Shown: piece after piece, positions 1 to 6,767 of the stretch
Layout of the letters: every line of letters begins with the position of its first letter
Position numbering within the stretch: position 1 is the stretch's first letter
Assembly (NCBI GenBank): GCA_024654105.1
Contig: JANLID010000032.1
Location: forward strand, 1-10,794
Source of the DNA: Gallionella sp.
Lineage (GTDB): Bacteria; Pseudomonadota; Gammaproteobacteria; Burkholderiales; Gallionellaceae
DNA length: 10,794 nucleotides
Direction: 5' to 3'
Position numbers and translations under genes: made by a program
The notes under the pieces: model-generated
Database searches by the model: none
What the model saw: the letters and a program-made list of their open reading frames with translations, nothing else
What the model was told of the DNA's origin: nothing

Positions 1-32
1 GTTTGCAGTCCTGATGAAAAAAATGATCGTTG

Positions 33-1850
33 TTATTGGCTCTGTTTCAGCTTGACGACCCCGAGTAAGCGTCCGGTAAGATCGTCGGTGAACGCCGACA
101 GTGCGCGGTCATGCTCCATTGGGAGCTCTTCCTCGAAGGTCTCTCTGACCGCAGCCTGAACGTCGTCTCGCGTCACCGGATTTTTCTTCCCGGAAACGAC
201 ATTGGCCTCAAACCGTCGGTCCAAGGCTTTTTTGACGATGCCGTCGCCGATTAAAGCACCGGAAACCAGGTGATGGAGACAAAAATCCATGTTGGTGACC
301 TCCGCCTTGTCCGGCTCCTGCACTGTGATTCGGTACAACGACAACTTCGGATCATATAGAAGCTCACAGGCATACTCGGCGATGGATTCGCACGTCTCTC
401 CTTCAGGGAGCGGAACGCGCTTCAGATGGATCGCAAAAATCTCTTGGGTAGTATCGCGATCCGGCCGCTGGATGTAGATCTTGCGATCGACCCGAGGCGG
501 ACGCATCAATGCTTCGTCCATCATGTCCCACCTGTTGGTAGCCATAATAACGATTGCTGTGGTCTTGTTCAGACGCGTCAACAGAGTCAGGACGAGGGGA
601 TCTGTGTGGTCAGAGCTGATGCCCGAACCGCGCTTCTTCCCGATCGCCTCGGCTTCATCGATGAAGATAATCGCCGGGAAGCCATGCTGCTTGAAATGCC
701 TTTCCGCATCGTCGAAGATAGCGTTGAGGATTGCTTCAGAGACACCGACTCTAGGACGGTAGATCTCAGGTCCGTTGACGATGAAGTAGCCGGACTGCAT
801 CGCTTGCTCACCGTACCGCTCCATCATCGAATACGCACTTGCCTCAGCGAGCATCCCTTTGCCCATCCCCGGCAGACTCAAGAGCAAGATTCCCCTGGTG
901 GGACGCAGGCCGAGATGTTCAGCAAACTCCCGATGCGTGATCATCGCTTCGATGGCATTGCGGAGAAGCTGTTTTTCTCGCTTCAACCCGCCAATGTCAT
1001 TCCAGGTGACCTTTGGGATCTCGCGAAGCCGAAATCCGACATTATGCTTCCCCAGATTGTAGACCGCCACATTGCTGGTGGGATCTACGATCACTTTGTC
1101 TCCGGCTTCGAGCGGTGGCTGGAGATTTGGCGCGACGAGGACACGGCGTTCCTGCTGTGCAAATTCGACGATGCACGTGCCATCATCAGCCACGCTGAGT
1201 ACATTCACCTGCTGACCGGCGAGAGAACGAGTCCCCTTCCCGATGATCTGCATCGTGGCGATGTTCAGCTTCACCGTGTCGGCGATGGCTAGCTCCATCT
1301 TGTCCGGTATCAATACTTCGATAATGCGTCCTTCACATGCGACAATTGCGGCTTTCCGGTCGTCAACGACGAGTTCAAGCAACTCCTTGGGATCACCCTT
1401 TGGAAACTTGAGCGACGCTCCGTCGTGGAAAAGGATGATGGTCGCCTTCTGTTCCGGTGGATCATTGGCCAGCTTGTAGCCGACAGTGTTCACACGCTTG
1501 GGATGCGCGGAACTCGCTGTGACCCGAACGCGATTAAAGCGTCCCGAGCTGGTGAGGTGGTCGGGATTCGGCGAAATTACTGACAACACGGTTCCATAGA
1601 CTCGAGTGTCGTCGGCCATGTCGACAAGCGTTTCAGCGGCTTCGACATACGCGTGCGTGAGTTCTCCCAGTGCCTGGTCGGTATCGGAATCATGGATAGG
1701 GTCAGATGCGGTTTCTTCGTCGTCCCGATAGTCTCTGCCCATGTCCTGAACTAACCGGCTCAAGCTTTCACTGGTATTCCCCAAAATCCTTGTGATAGAC
1801 TGCCCGAACGTCTCGCGAGGAGGTTTTCCCTGATCACGGCCGTTTGCCAT
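33..1850 (-). CDS. ARC/Mpa-like AAA ATPase with OB domains and altered active-site and pore motifs
   Basis: 605 aa. The architecture follows ARC/Mpa proteasomal ATPases: a short helical N-terminus (about 57-80), beta-rich OB-type region (about 84-275), one AAA module (about 282-480) and a C-terminal helical part (about 520-580). Residues from NDIGGLKRE (284-292) onward, SGISSDH, the SGALI segment (530-534) and the EELP segment match my memory of Mpa/ARC. Walker B is intact (IIFIDE, D398 E399), as are sensor-1 N439 and the arginine fingers R450 and R453 (MRPPRVDR). Departures: Walker A reads SLPGMGKG (325-332), with Gly at the Mg-coordinating Thr/Ser position, and pore loop 1 reads RPRVG (365-369) where Mpa has an aromatic (KFVG). 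The protein ends KLKQSQ, without the QYL or HbYX tail that docks on a 20S proteasome. The ATG at 1850 has an AAAGAAAGGA ribosome binding site. It has its own promoter and lies behind the terminator of the ABC genes. No proteasome or Pup gene is in view. Family assignment fairly sure; function unknown. Confidence 0.85.
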   Translation of the reverse strand: MANGRDQGKPPRETFGQSITRILGNTSESLSRLVQDMGRDYRDDEETASDPIHDSDTDQALGELTHAYVEAAETLVDMADDTRVYGTVLSVISPNPDHLTSSGRFNRVRVTASSAHPKRVNTVGYKLANDPPEQKATIILFHDGASLKFPKGDPKELLELVVDDRKAAIVACEGRIIEVLIPDKMELAIADTVKLNIATMQIIGKGTRSLAGQQVNVLSVADDGTCIVEFAQQERRVLVAPNLQPPLEAGDKVIVDPTSNVAVYNLGKHNVGFRLREIPKVTWNDIGGLKREKQLLRNAIEAMITHREFAEHLGLRPTRGILLLSLPGMGKGMLAEASAYSMMERYGEQAMQSGYFIVNGPEIYRPRVGVSEAILNAIFDDAERHFKQHGFPAIIFIDEAEAIGKKRGSGISSDHTDPLVLTLLTRLNKTTAIVIMATNRWDMMDEALMRPPRVDRKIYIQRPDRDTTQEIFAIHLKRVPLPEGETCESIAEYACELLYDPKLSLYRITVQEPDKAEVTNMDFCLHHLVSGALIGDGIVKKALDRRFEANVVSGKKNPVTRDDVQAAVRETFEEELPMEHDRALSAFTDDLTGRLLGVVKLKQSQ

Positions 1851-1899
1851 GACTTGTATCCTTTCTTTGAAGTTAATGTTCTATTTGTATTTTCCATAC

Positions 1900-1928
1900 T
1901 TTTTATCATATTTACGTCATCTTGTCAA
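1900..1928 (-). promoter_or_regulatory. sigma-70-type promoter of the AAA ATPase gene
   Basis: On the minus strand a perfect -35 TTGACA (1928-1923) is followed by a 17-nt spacer and TAAAAA (1905-1900, four of six matches to TATAAT). The expected start near 1893 would leave a leader of about 42 nt before the ATG at 1850. It lies directly downstream of the T-tract of the preceding terminator, so the AAA gene appears to be its own transcription unit. The -10 is weak. Confidence 0.55.
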
Positions 1929-1933
1929 GGGTA

Positions 1934-1978
1934 ATAAAAATAAAAAAACTGCCCCGCGCTCAGATGAGCACAGGGCAG
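1934..1978 (-). terminator. strong intrinsic terminator after the ABC ATPase gene
   Basis: The minus strand can form a 13-bp stem (1978-1966 with 1961-1949, including two G-U pairs) closed by an ATCT loop, followed at once by seven T residues and a further T-rich stretch (1948-1934). This is a textbook Rho-independent terminator. It ends the ABC transcript 26 nt past the ATPase stop codon and separates it from the AAA ATPase gene. Confidence 0.9.
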
Positions 1979-2003
1979 GCTAAAGGTGAAAGGACAATAT
2001 TGT

Positions 2004-2870
2004 TTAGAGTTCGTGGAACATACTTTCAATTTCTCCCACGAATTCCAGAAACTTCGGATCTTTGTACAGATCCGTCCTCCACGCCAACCCCAGAGCCACG
2101 AGATCGAAGGTATACTTGATCCGTGCCCCAGGAACAGGATTGTGCGTAGCCGGATCGAAATCCCGGCCTACGAGCAACAAGCGGTCGGACGAGCACACAG
2201 CTGCCGACACGTCGTGGGTGATGATGATTGCGGTGTTCTTTTCATCCTCGTTGACGATCTCCTTGACCACCGCGATGGTCTCTTCGCGCATGAGCGGGTC
2301 AAGACCGGAAAATGGTTCATCAAAGACGATGAAGTACTCGCTGCAGAGCACCTGCTGGATGATCGAGACGCGCTGTCGCTGACCTCCGGAGAGTTCACGC
2401 GGCCACTGCTTGGCGCACTGAGCGATCTTGAATCGCTCCAGATATGCCATCGCTTTGTCGCGGGCTTTAGCTCGGCTTAAGCCAACCTGACGGCCTGCGA
2501 GGACGAGATTCGCGATGACGGTGCGGTCTTCGAAGAGCGGGTAATTCTGAAATACAAATCCGACAATACCCGCCTTTGTCGGCTGTCCATTGTGAAGAAG
2601 CACCTGCCCCGTCGTCGGGATGTCCAGTCCGGCAATTATGCGAGCAAAGCAGGTTTTACCGATCCCGGAAGGACCAAGTAATCCGACAACTTGCCCAGTT
2701 ATCATGCCGGGTCTGGTGATATCATGGATCTCAAGATTAACGTCATTCAAGACCAGTTTTTCCGCCGCCTTGAGGAATCCGTGCTCATCGAGCTCGTAGT
2801 CGCCAAAGGCAAGCGAGACATGTTCTGACCTGAGGAGGACGTCACCCAGCGCAAACGCTGCTTGATTCAT
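2004..2870 (-). CDS. ABC transporter ATP-binding protein, SsuB/TauB/NrtD-like
   Basis: 288 aa from the ATG at 2870. Every nucleotide-binding motif is present: Walker A GPSGIGKT (66-73), Q-loop Q108, signature LSGGQ (160-164), Walker B IVFDE (181-185), D-loop SGLD (188-191) and H-loop H219. It should hydrolyse ATP and drive the permease encoded just upstream. The frame is also open to 2909, but the ATG at 2870 is preferred: its ATG overlaps the permease stop in an ATGA, and a GGGAAGGGGG ribosome binding site precedes it. The overlap implies translational coupling and near-equal amounts. Two parts are unusual for the SsuB/TauB class: an insertion between the first strands and Walker A (about 24-60) and a C-terminal tail after the H-loop (about 237-288). 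Substrate cannot be told from sequence. The gene is followed directly by a terminator. Confidence 0.93.
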   Translation of the reverse strand: MNQAAFALGDVLLRSEHVSLAFGDYELDEHGFLKAAEKLVLNDVNLEIHDITRPGMITGQVVGLLGPSGIGKTCFARIIAGLDIPTTGQVLLHNGQPTKAGIVGFVFQNYPLFEDRTVIANLVLAGRQVGLSRAKARDKAMAYLERFKIAQCAKQWPRELSGGQRQRVSIIQQVLCSEYFIVFDEPFSGLDPLMREETIAVVKEIVNEDEKNTAIIITHDVSAAVCSSDRLLLVGRDFDPATHNPVPGARIKYTFDLVALGLAWRTDLYKDPKFLEFVGEIESMFHEL

Positions 2871-3682
2871 CGCTGTTTCCCCCTTCCCGCCCTGACAGCA
2901 TACGGGCAAAGGAGACGACGAATGAGACCCATGAAGTAGTCCATCCCTATTCCGCCGACAAACGACGCCAGTTGGATCGCGAGAATGGCGGGCAGGACCA
3001 TGAACTTATCCAGGTTGATCAGCATGACACCGATCCCCCCTTCACCGCGAGCAAGTGCTTCGACCCCCGGCAGCATCATCCATCCGATGGCCATGTTTTG
3101 CCTGATGGCATCGAGGACCTGGTGGCGAGTGCCGCGGATCGTTACTTCCCACACCGCGCGCCATTTGGACATGCGCAGCGTGTAGGCGTAATCGTACATC
3201 TGTTGCTGGACGCTCTGGACGATTGAATACAAGGCCGTCAAAAGAAACGCAGATATGGCGGCCCATTCGATCCAGAACTTCAGGTCGTATCCTCCTCCGG
3301 TCAGCTTCACCTGAACGAAGAATACGAGACCGGTCATGCTGAGGAAACGGAAGGACGAGAGTACTCCTGTGACCGGATTGAACGCTGGTATTACGGTGAG
3401 GTACGCCATCACACAAGAAAAGACAGTGGCGTAAAACACAGCGTGGACAAAGAGCTTGATGCTGGTAAGCAGATGATACATCAGGCCCTGTGTAGACCAG
3501 AGTATCCCGAAGTAGCGCATGACCTCACCGAGCTTCGGGACAAACTGAATCTTCACCGTTAACCACAGAATAAGGAATGTGGCCGCCAACCCGATCACGT
3601 ACAGCTTCATCACCTTCCGATCCACGACCTCAAGGGGGCTGATAAGATTTAGCCACTCTCGAGACATTGATCGTTTGTGCAT
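2867..3682 (-). CDS. ABC transporter permease, SsuC/TauC-like, with a degenerate EAA loop
   Basis: 271 aa with five or six hydrophobic segments (about 28-43, 75-97, 108-125, 138-157, 195-207 and 229-255), the pattern of a binding-protein-dependent inner-membrane permease. The cytoplasmic coupling loop is recognisable (about 164-192, DYAYTLRMSKW then VTIRGTR), but the conserved Glu, the central Gly and the LP of the consensus EAA...G...LP are all changed. The loop still precedes a membrane helix as expected. The ATG at 3682 has AGGAGG nine nt upstream; an internal Met (M6) is an alternative. It overlaps the ATPase gene by four bases and follows the binding-protein gene after 100 nt. Transporter identity is well supported by context; the transported compound is unknown, and coupling may differ from standard importers. 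Confidence 0.85.
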   Translation of the reverse strand: MHKRSMSREWLNLISPLEVVDRKVMKLYVIGLAATFLILWLTVKIQFVPKLGEVMRYFGILWSTQGLMYHLLTSIKLFVHAVFYATVFSCVMAYLTVIPAFNPVTGVLSSFRFLSMTGLVFFVQVKLTGGGYDLKFWIEWAAISAFLLTALYSIVQSVQQQMYDYAYTLRMSKWRAVWEVTIRGTRHQVLDAIRQNMAIGWMMLPGVEALARGEGGIGVMLINLDKFMVLPAILAIQLASFVGGIGMDYFMGLIRRLLCPYAVRAGRGKQR

Positions 3683-3729
3683 CTACTCCCTCCTCCTGGC
3701 TCATAAATATAAGCCGAGGAAAGGTTGCT

Positions 3730-3759
3730 CCGCCGGAACGTTTCGCAACGCGCCGGCGG
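3730..3759 (-). other. intercistronic GC-rich hairpin between binding-protein and permease genes
   Basis: A near-perfect stem: CCGCCGG (3759-3753) pairs with CCGGCGG (3736-3730), then one mismatch, then five more pairs (one wobble) closed by a GCGA (GNRA-type) loop on the minus-strand RNA. No T-tract follows, so it is not a normal terminator. Its place between the binding-protein stop and the permease start suggests an mRNA-stabilising or attenuating element that yields more binding protein than permease, as known for intercistronic stem-loops in other ABC operons. The role is inference. Confidence 0.5.
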
Positions 3760-3782
3760 ACTGGTGAGTGCATCCGTACGGA

Positions 3783-5597
3783 TCAGTTGGTCGTACCGGT
3801 CACGATCACGACGCGACGATTGCGCGCCATGGCCGTAGCCGTATTCGCGCGGTCGATCGGTTGGGTTTCCCCGAATCCCTTCACGTCAAACTTGTTGTAC
3901 GGGAAGTTCACGGGGTTTTGTCCAACCAAGTAATCGCGCACTGCGTATGCTCGCATTTCCGAGAGACGCTGATTTCCGTCGGTTGAACCTGACGTATCCG
4001 CGTGCCCTTCGATGAGCATTTTCAAATACATATTGGACGACTGCTCGGCAGCAACCATCCTGCAAGCGGCCTTACCGTCTTCTGTCAGCACCGCAGACCC
4101 GCTTTCAAACTCGATGTTGTAGGTCTTACGGCCCACCACCGAGGTGATTTCTTCTCTGCCGGTGAACTGAGGCACAGATGCCGGTGCCTTGGGTCCGGGA
4201 CGGCTTTGAAGATTGCGGAGAAACCGCGGATTGAACACTTCATCATACGGCGGGAAGCCGTCCATGAAGATCTCCGGGTAGAGCTGCTGGTATCTCCGCG
4301 CGAACTTCTCATAGGTATCCTTGAAGATACTCCGCGAACCGGGCAGGAGGCCGAACAGCAACAGCTGGTCGTTGAGGTTGTTGACCGACGAGCCCCCGAG
4401 TTCAACCTCATAGGGCTTCCCGTCGATGTACGTGGTTACCTTCTCGCCGTCGAAGTACTTTTCCCAGTACTCCGGCGTTTGCATGCCATAGACTTGACTG
4501 CTGATCTCGCCGGCGCGCTTGCGCGCTTCCGGGTACTTCTTGATGATCTCAGCCGCCTCATCCATCGCCTGGATGATGCCTTCGCAAATCTCGGGGTGGT
4601 CGTTCATGAACTTGTCCACCCCAACGATATAGTTGGGCATCTGGCCGGCGTATTCTTTGGTCGATACGACCTTAATCACTCCGCCGCGCTGGTTGACGAC
4701 CATTTCGTCACCAGGCAACCAAGTTGATACTCCTTCCGGAATCATTTCAACATACTCACCGGTCAGACGGCCGTTCTTTATTACCTGGAGCTTTTCAGGC
4801 TGTCCAGCGATAAACTTCTGGGCAGACTGCGTGAATGATCCCGTCTCCACGATGTTCACGGCCTCCGGATCGTAGGTGCCCGGAGTGACGTTCATCGGGA
4901 GCGGCGGGGTCTGCTGAGAGCAAAATTCGATGATGATATTGTGGTCTCCATCTCTGGGTACCACATAGATGATCCCGCCGATCATACTCTGCGGATCTTC
5001 ACGCCATCTCGGCGGTCCGAGCACGGCGTCTTCACCGCGAGAGTATCCCGCCGATGCGAATCCTCTGACGATATACGCGAGCCCCAATTCAGACTTGAGT
5101 AACAGATTGGTGCCCAGGTGGAAGCCAGGGGCACCATCGCCCATGTAGGCTGCAAAGTGCGCGCACTCTTCACCCTGACAATTCGGATTGCCCTGAGCAT
5201 AGAGCTTCGCGTGCGTGACGAGCGAGCGCTGCATCACGTCATACATATCGTTCTGGATGAAGCGCAGGCGTACGCCGTACTTCTCCATCAGCGAGCCGCG
5301 TGTGGTAACAATGCCGCCGTTGGCGAAGAGGAGGGCATACTGCGAGTTCCATGGCGCAACAATCATCACCACTTCAATGATCCCTGTCGCGTCCGCCGGC
5401 ACTGAGGTCGGCATAGCCAGTTGAGCTGACTGTGAGACTTGCGTGTTCACGGGAATCTTGGGCAGGTCTTGCTTCGTGACGACCTGTGCCTTCTTCTGCA
5501 TGAATCCCGGTGTTCCAATCCACCCCTGCGAGAAACCGAGCCAGAGTCCGACTCCGACCACGATGACGCAAAGGATGATCCATCCGTTTCGACCCAT
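3783..5597 (-). CDS. membrane-anchored solute-binding-like protein fused to a C-terminal OmpA peptidoglycan-binding domain
   Basis: 604 aa. One N-terminal hydrophobic segment (about 6-23) has no lipobox, so it is probably an uncleaved anchor or signal peptide. A linker leads to a region of about 72-460 resembling NMT1/SsuA/TauA-type periplasmic binding proteins (for example the helical stretch around 328-370, with a DHPEICEG run after a predicted strand). The last 115 residues are a clear OmpA-family domain: YNIEFESGS (493-501), GHAD (531-534), QRLSEMRA (543-550), GFGETQP (574-580) and RNRRVVI (592-598). D534 and R549 lie 15 residues apart, the spacing of the diaminopimelate-binding Asp and Arg in E. 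coli OmpA, so peptidoglycan binding is expected. Start ATG at 5597 with GGAGG ten nt upstream. With the permease and ATPase downstream it forms an ABC importer-like set in which the receptor is tied to both membrane and wall. Ligand unknown. Confidence 0.88.
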   Translation of the reverse strand: MGRNGWIILCVIVVGVGLWLGFSQGWIGTPGFMQKKAQVVTKQDLPKIPVNTQVSQSAQLAMPTSVPADATGIIEVVMIVAPWNSQYALLFANGGIVTTRGSLMEKYGVRLRFIQNDMYDVMQRSLVTHAKLYAQGNPNCQGEECAHFAAYMGDGAPGFHLGTNLLLKSELGLAYIVRGFASAGYSRGEDAVLGPPRWREDPQSMIGGIIYVVPRDGDHNIIIEFCSQQTPPLPMNVTPGTYDPEAVNIVETGSFTQSAQKFIAGQPEKLQVIKNGRLTGEYVEMIPEGVSTWLPGDEMVVNQRGGVIKVVSTKEYAGQMPNYIVGVDKFMNDHPEICEGIIQAMDEAAEIIKKYPEARKRAGEISSQVYGMQTPEYWEKYFDGEKVTTYIDGKPYEVELGGSSVNNLNDQLLLFGLLPGSRSIFKDTYEKFARRYQQLYPEIFMDGFPPYDEVFNPRFLRNLQSRPGPKAPASVPQFTGREEITSVVGRKTYNIEFESGSAVLTEDGKAACRMVAAEQSSNMYLKMLIEGHADTSGSTDGNQRLSEMRAYAVRDYLVGQNPVNFPYNKFDVKGFGETQPIDRANTATAMARNRRVVIVTGTTN

Positions 5598-5623
5598 GAT
5601 AGCTAAACCTCCGTAAAGACTTT

Positions 5624-5637
5624 GTTTCGTGCGAAAC
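5624..5637. other. small inverted repeat upstream of the binding-protein gene
   Basis: GTTTC and GAAAC flank a 4-nt GTGC loop in the 87-nt gap between the two-TM gene and the binding-protein gene. It is a short hairpin with no T-tract. Nothing else is recognised in this gap besides the GGAGG ribosome binding site of the next gene. Confidence 0.25.
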
Positions 5638-5684
5638 TGCGTTAACTAACAGTACGTATTTCCTCGTTGGCGCATTACTAGCCT

Positions 5685-6755
5685 TCAGCCTTCGAGGGTC
5701 CACGTTGAGTTCGGGCCCACAGCAGCCGCGAGGGGCTTCTGAGACGCAAGATGCTCGGTCAACTGCTCGAGTCCGCCCTTACGGACGGCTTCGACGTTTT
5801 GCCGTGCACTATGCACCATCTTCTGGGCTTCTTCCTTCATCTTGCGGATGAATTCGGTCGATTTCTCCTCTGCAAGCTCCACTTTGAGCTTGTGATCGGA
5901 GGTGACCTTCTGAAGCATGCGGATCGAGTGCTCGACAGTGCCCATGCGGCGATTCATATCGTCGCGGGCCTGTTGAGCAGCTTTGCGAGCGAGACGCATT
6001 TCGGCTTTGCCCAGGAGCAGCTTTTCAGCGCGCGCCTGTGCGGCCTCGGCATCCTGCATGGCTCTGTACTCCGGCTTGAGGACACGGATTGCCAAGTCAT
6101 TTGTGAGCAAGTCCATCTCCATCATTTCGTGGTACAGCTGAAGAACTTCCTCCATGCCACCCAGGAAGGCGATGCGGCGATTTAGTCGATCGTTCGACTG
6201 CAGCCGCATATCCACTTCACTTCCCGCGAGCGTGTATTGTTTCCTGCGCTCACGGTCGAGGTTGTCAATCACACCATGCACACGATCGTAGAGGCGGATT
6301 TGGATCCCCCGCTGTTCATCGATCTGTACGGTGTTTTCATCAACGACGCCCTGAAGGACGTTCTTGGCTTCAGTGACGCCTGACATGAACTTTTCAAACT
6401 CTTCGACCTGGGGACGCTGGATCTGCTCCACGACCGCTTCCATGAAGGCGATCGGGTTCCGTTTGACGATCCAGGACATAATCCCCTGGGCAAAGCGCGC
6501 ATACAGGACTTTCGCGTTCGAAATTACGAAAAACAGAATGCCGGCGATAATTGCACCGCCAATCGCGAGTATCCCGATGTACGTCAACCACTCGACCATT
6601 GTTGCGACCTTGGCCAACAGCGCGTTGACCAGATCCAGAACCTTGGGTCCGACAATCAGTGCGACTCCCGCTAAGATAACGAGGCCCACCGTGCCGCCCA
6701 ATTTTTCCTTCGCGATCAAGCGAAGGTCGGAACGAGGCAACGTTGGTGTTGCCAT
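5685..6755 (-). CDS. two-TM membrane protein with a long cytoplasmic coiled coil, function unknown
   Basis: 356 aa. Two hydrophobic segments lie near the N-terminus (about 20-37 and 56-79), forming a probable membrane hairpin. Nearly all the rest (about 105-340) is charged and helical, rich in Glu, Arg, Lys, Gln and Met, and reads as a coiled coil. It ends in a short non-helical tail. With a hairpin topology, the N-terminus and the coiled coil would face the same side, most likely the cytoplasm. I recognise no family; the general shape recalls PspA-like or other membrane-scaffolding proteins, but without motif support. The ATG at 6755 has GGGAGG seven nt upstream, directly after the preceding stop codon (12-nt gap), so it is in one operon with the 271-aa coiled-coil gene. 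A role as a scaffold next to the ABC complex is inference. Confidence 0.85.
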   Translation of the reverse strand: MATPTLPRSDLRLIAKEKLGGTVGLVILAGVALIVGPKVLDLVNALLAKVATMVEWLTYIGILAIGGAIIAGILFFVISNAKVLYARFAQGIMSWIVKRNPIAFMEAVVEQIQRPQVEEFEKFMSGVTEAKNVLQGVVDENTVQIDEQRGIQIRLYDRVHGVIDNLDRERRKQYTLAGSEVDMRLQSNDRLNRRIAFLGGMEEVLQLYHEMMEMDLLTNDLAIRVLKPEYRAMQDAEAAQARAEKLLLGKAEMRLARKAAQQARDDMNRRMGTVEHSIRMLQKVTSDHKLKVELAEEKSTEFIRKMKEEAQKMVHSARQNVEAVRKGGLEQLTEHLASQKPLAAAVGPNSTWTLEG

Positions 6756-6767
6756 GGTAGTGCCTCC

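Noticed and set aside
426..1292. 288-codon plus-strand open frame inside the AAA ATPase gene
   Set aside because: It lies antisense to a gene with clear AAA motifs; no ribosome binding site and no recognisable protein features. A shadow frame.
33..1850. Bacterial proteasome/Pup system
   Set aside because: The ATPase is of ARC/Mpa type, but no proteasome subunit, Pup, Dop or PafA gene is in the window and the docking tail is missing.
2871..2909. Longer N-terminus for the ABC ATPase, starting at 2909
   Set aside because: The ATG at 2870 has the ribosome binding site and the ATGA coupling to the permease stop; the added residues lie within permease coding sequence.
4002..4727. 241-codon plus-strand open frame opposite the binding-protein gene
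   Set aside because: Antisense to the OmpA and SBP regions, whose motifs fix the minus strand as coding; its His/Arg/Leu-rich composition is typical of a shadow.
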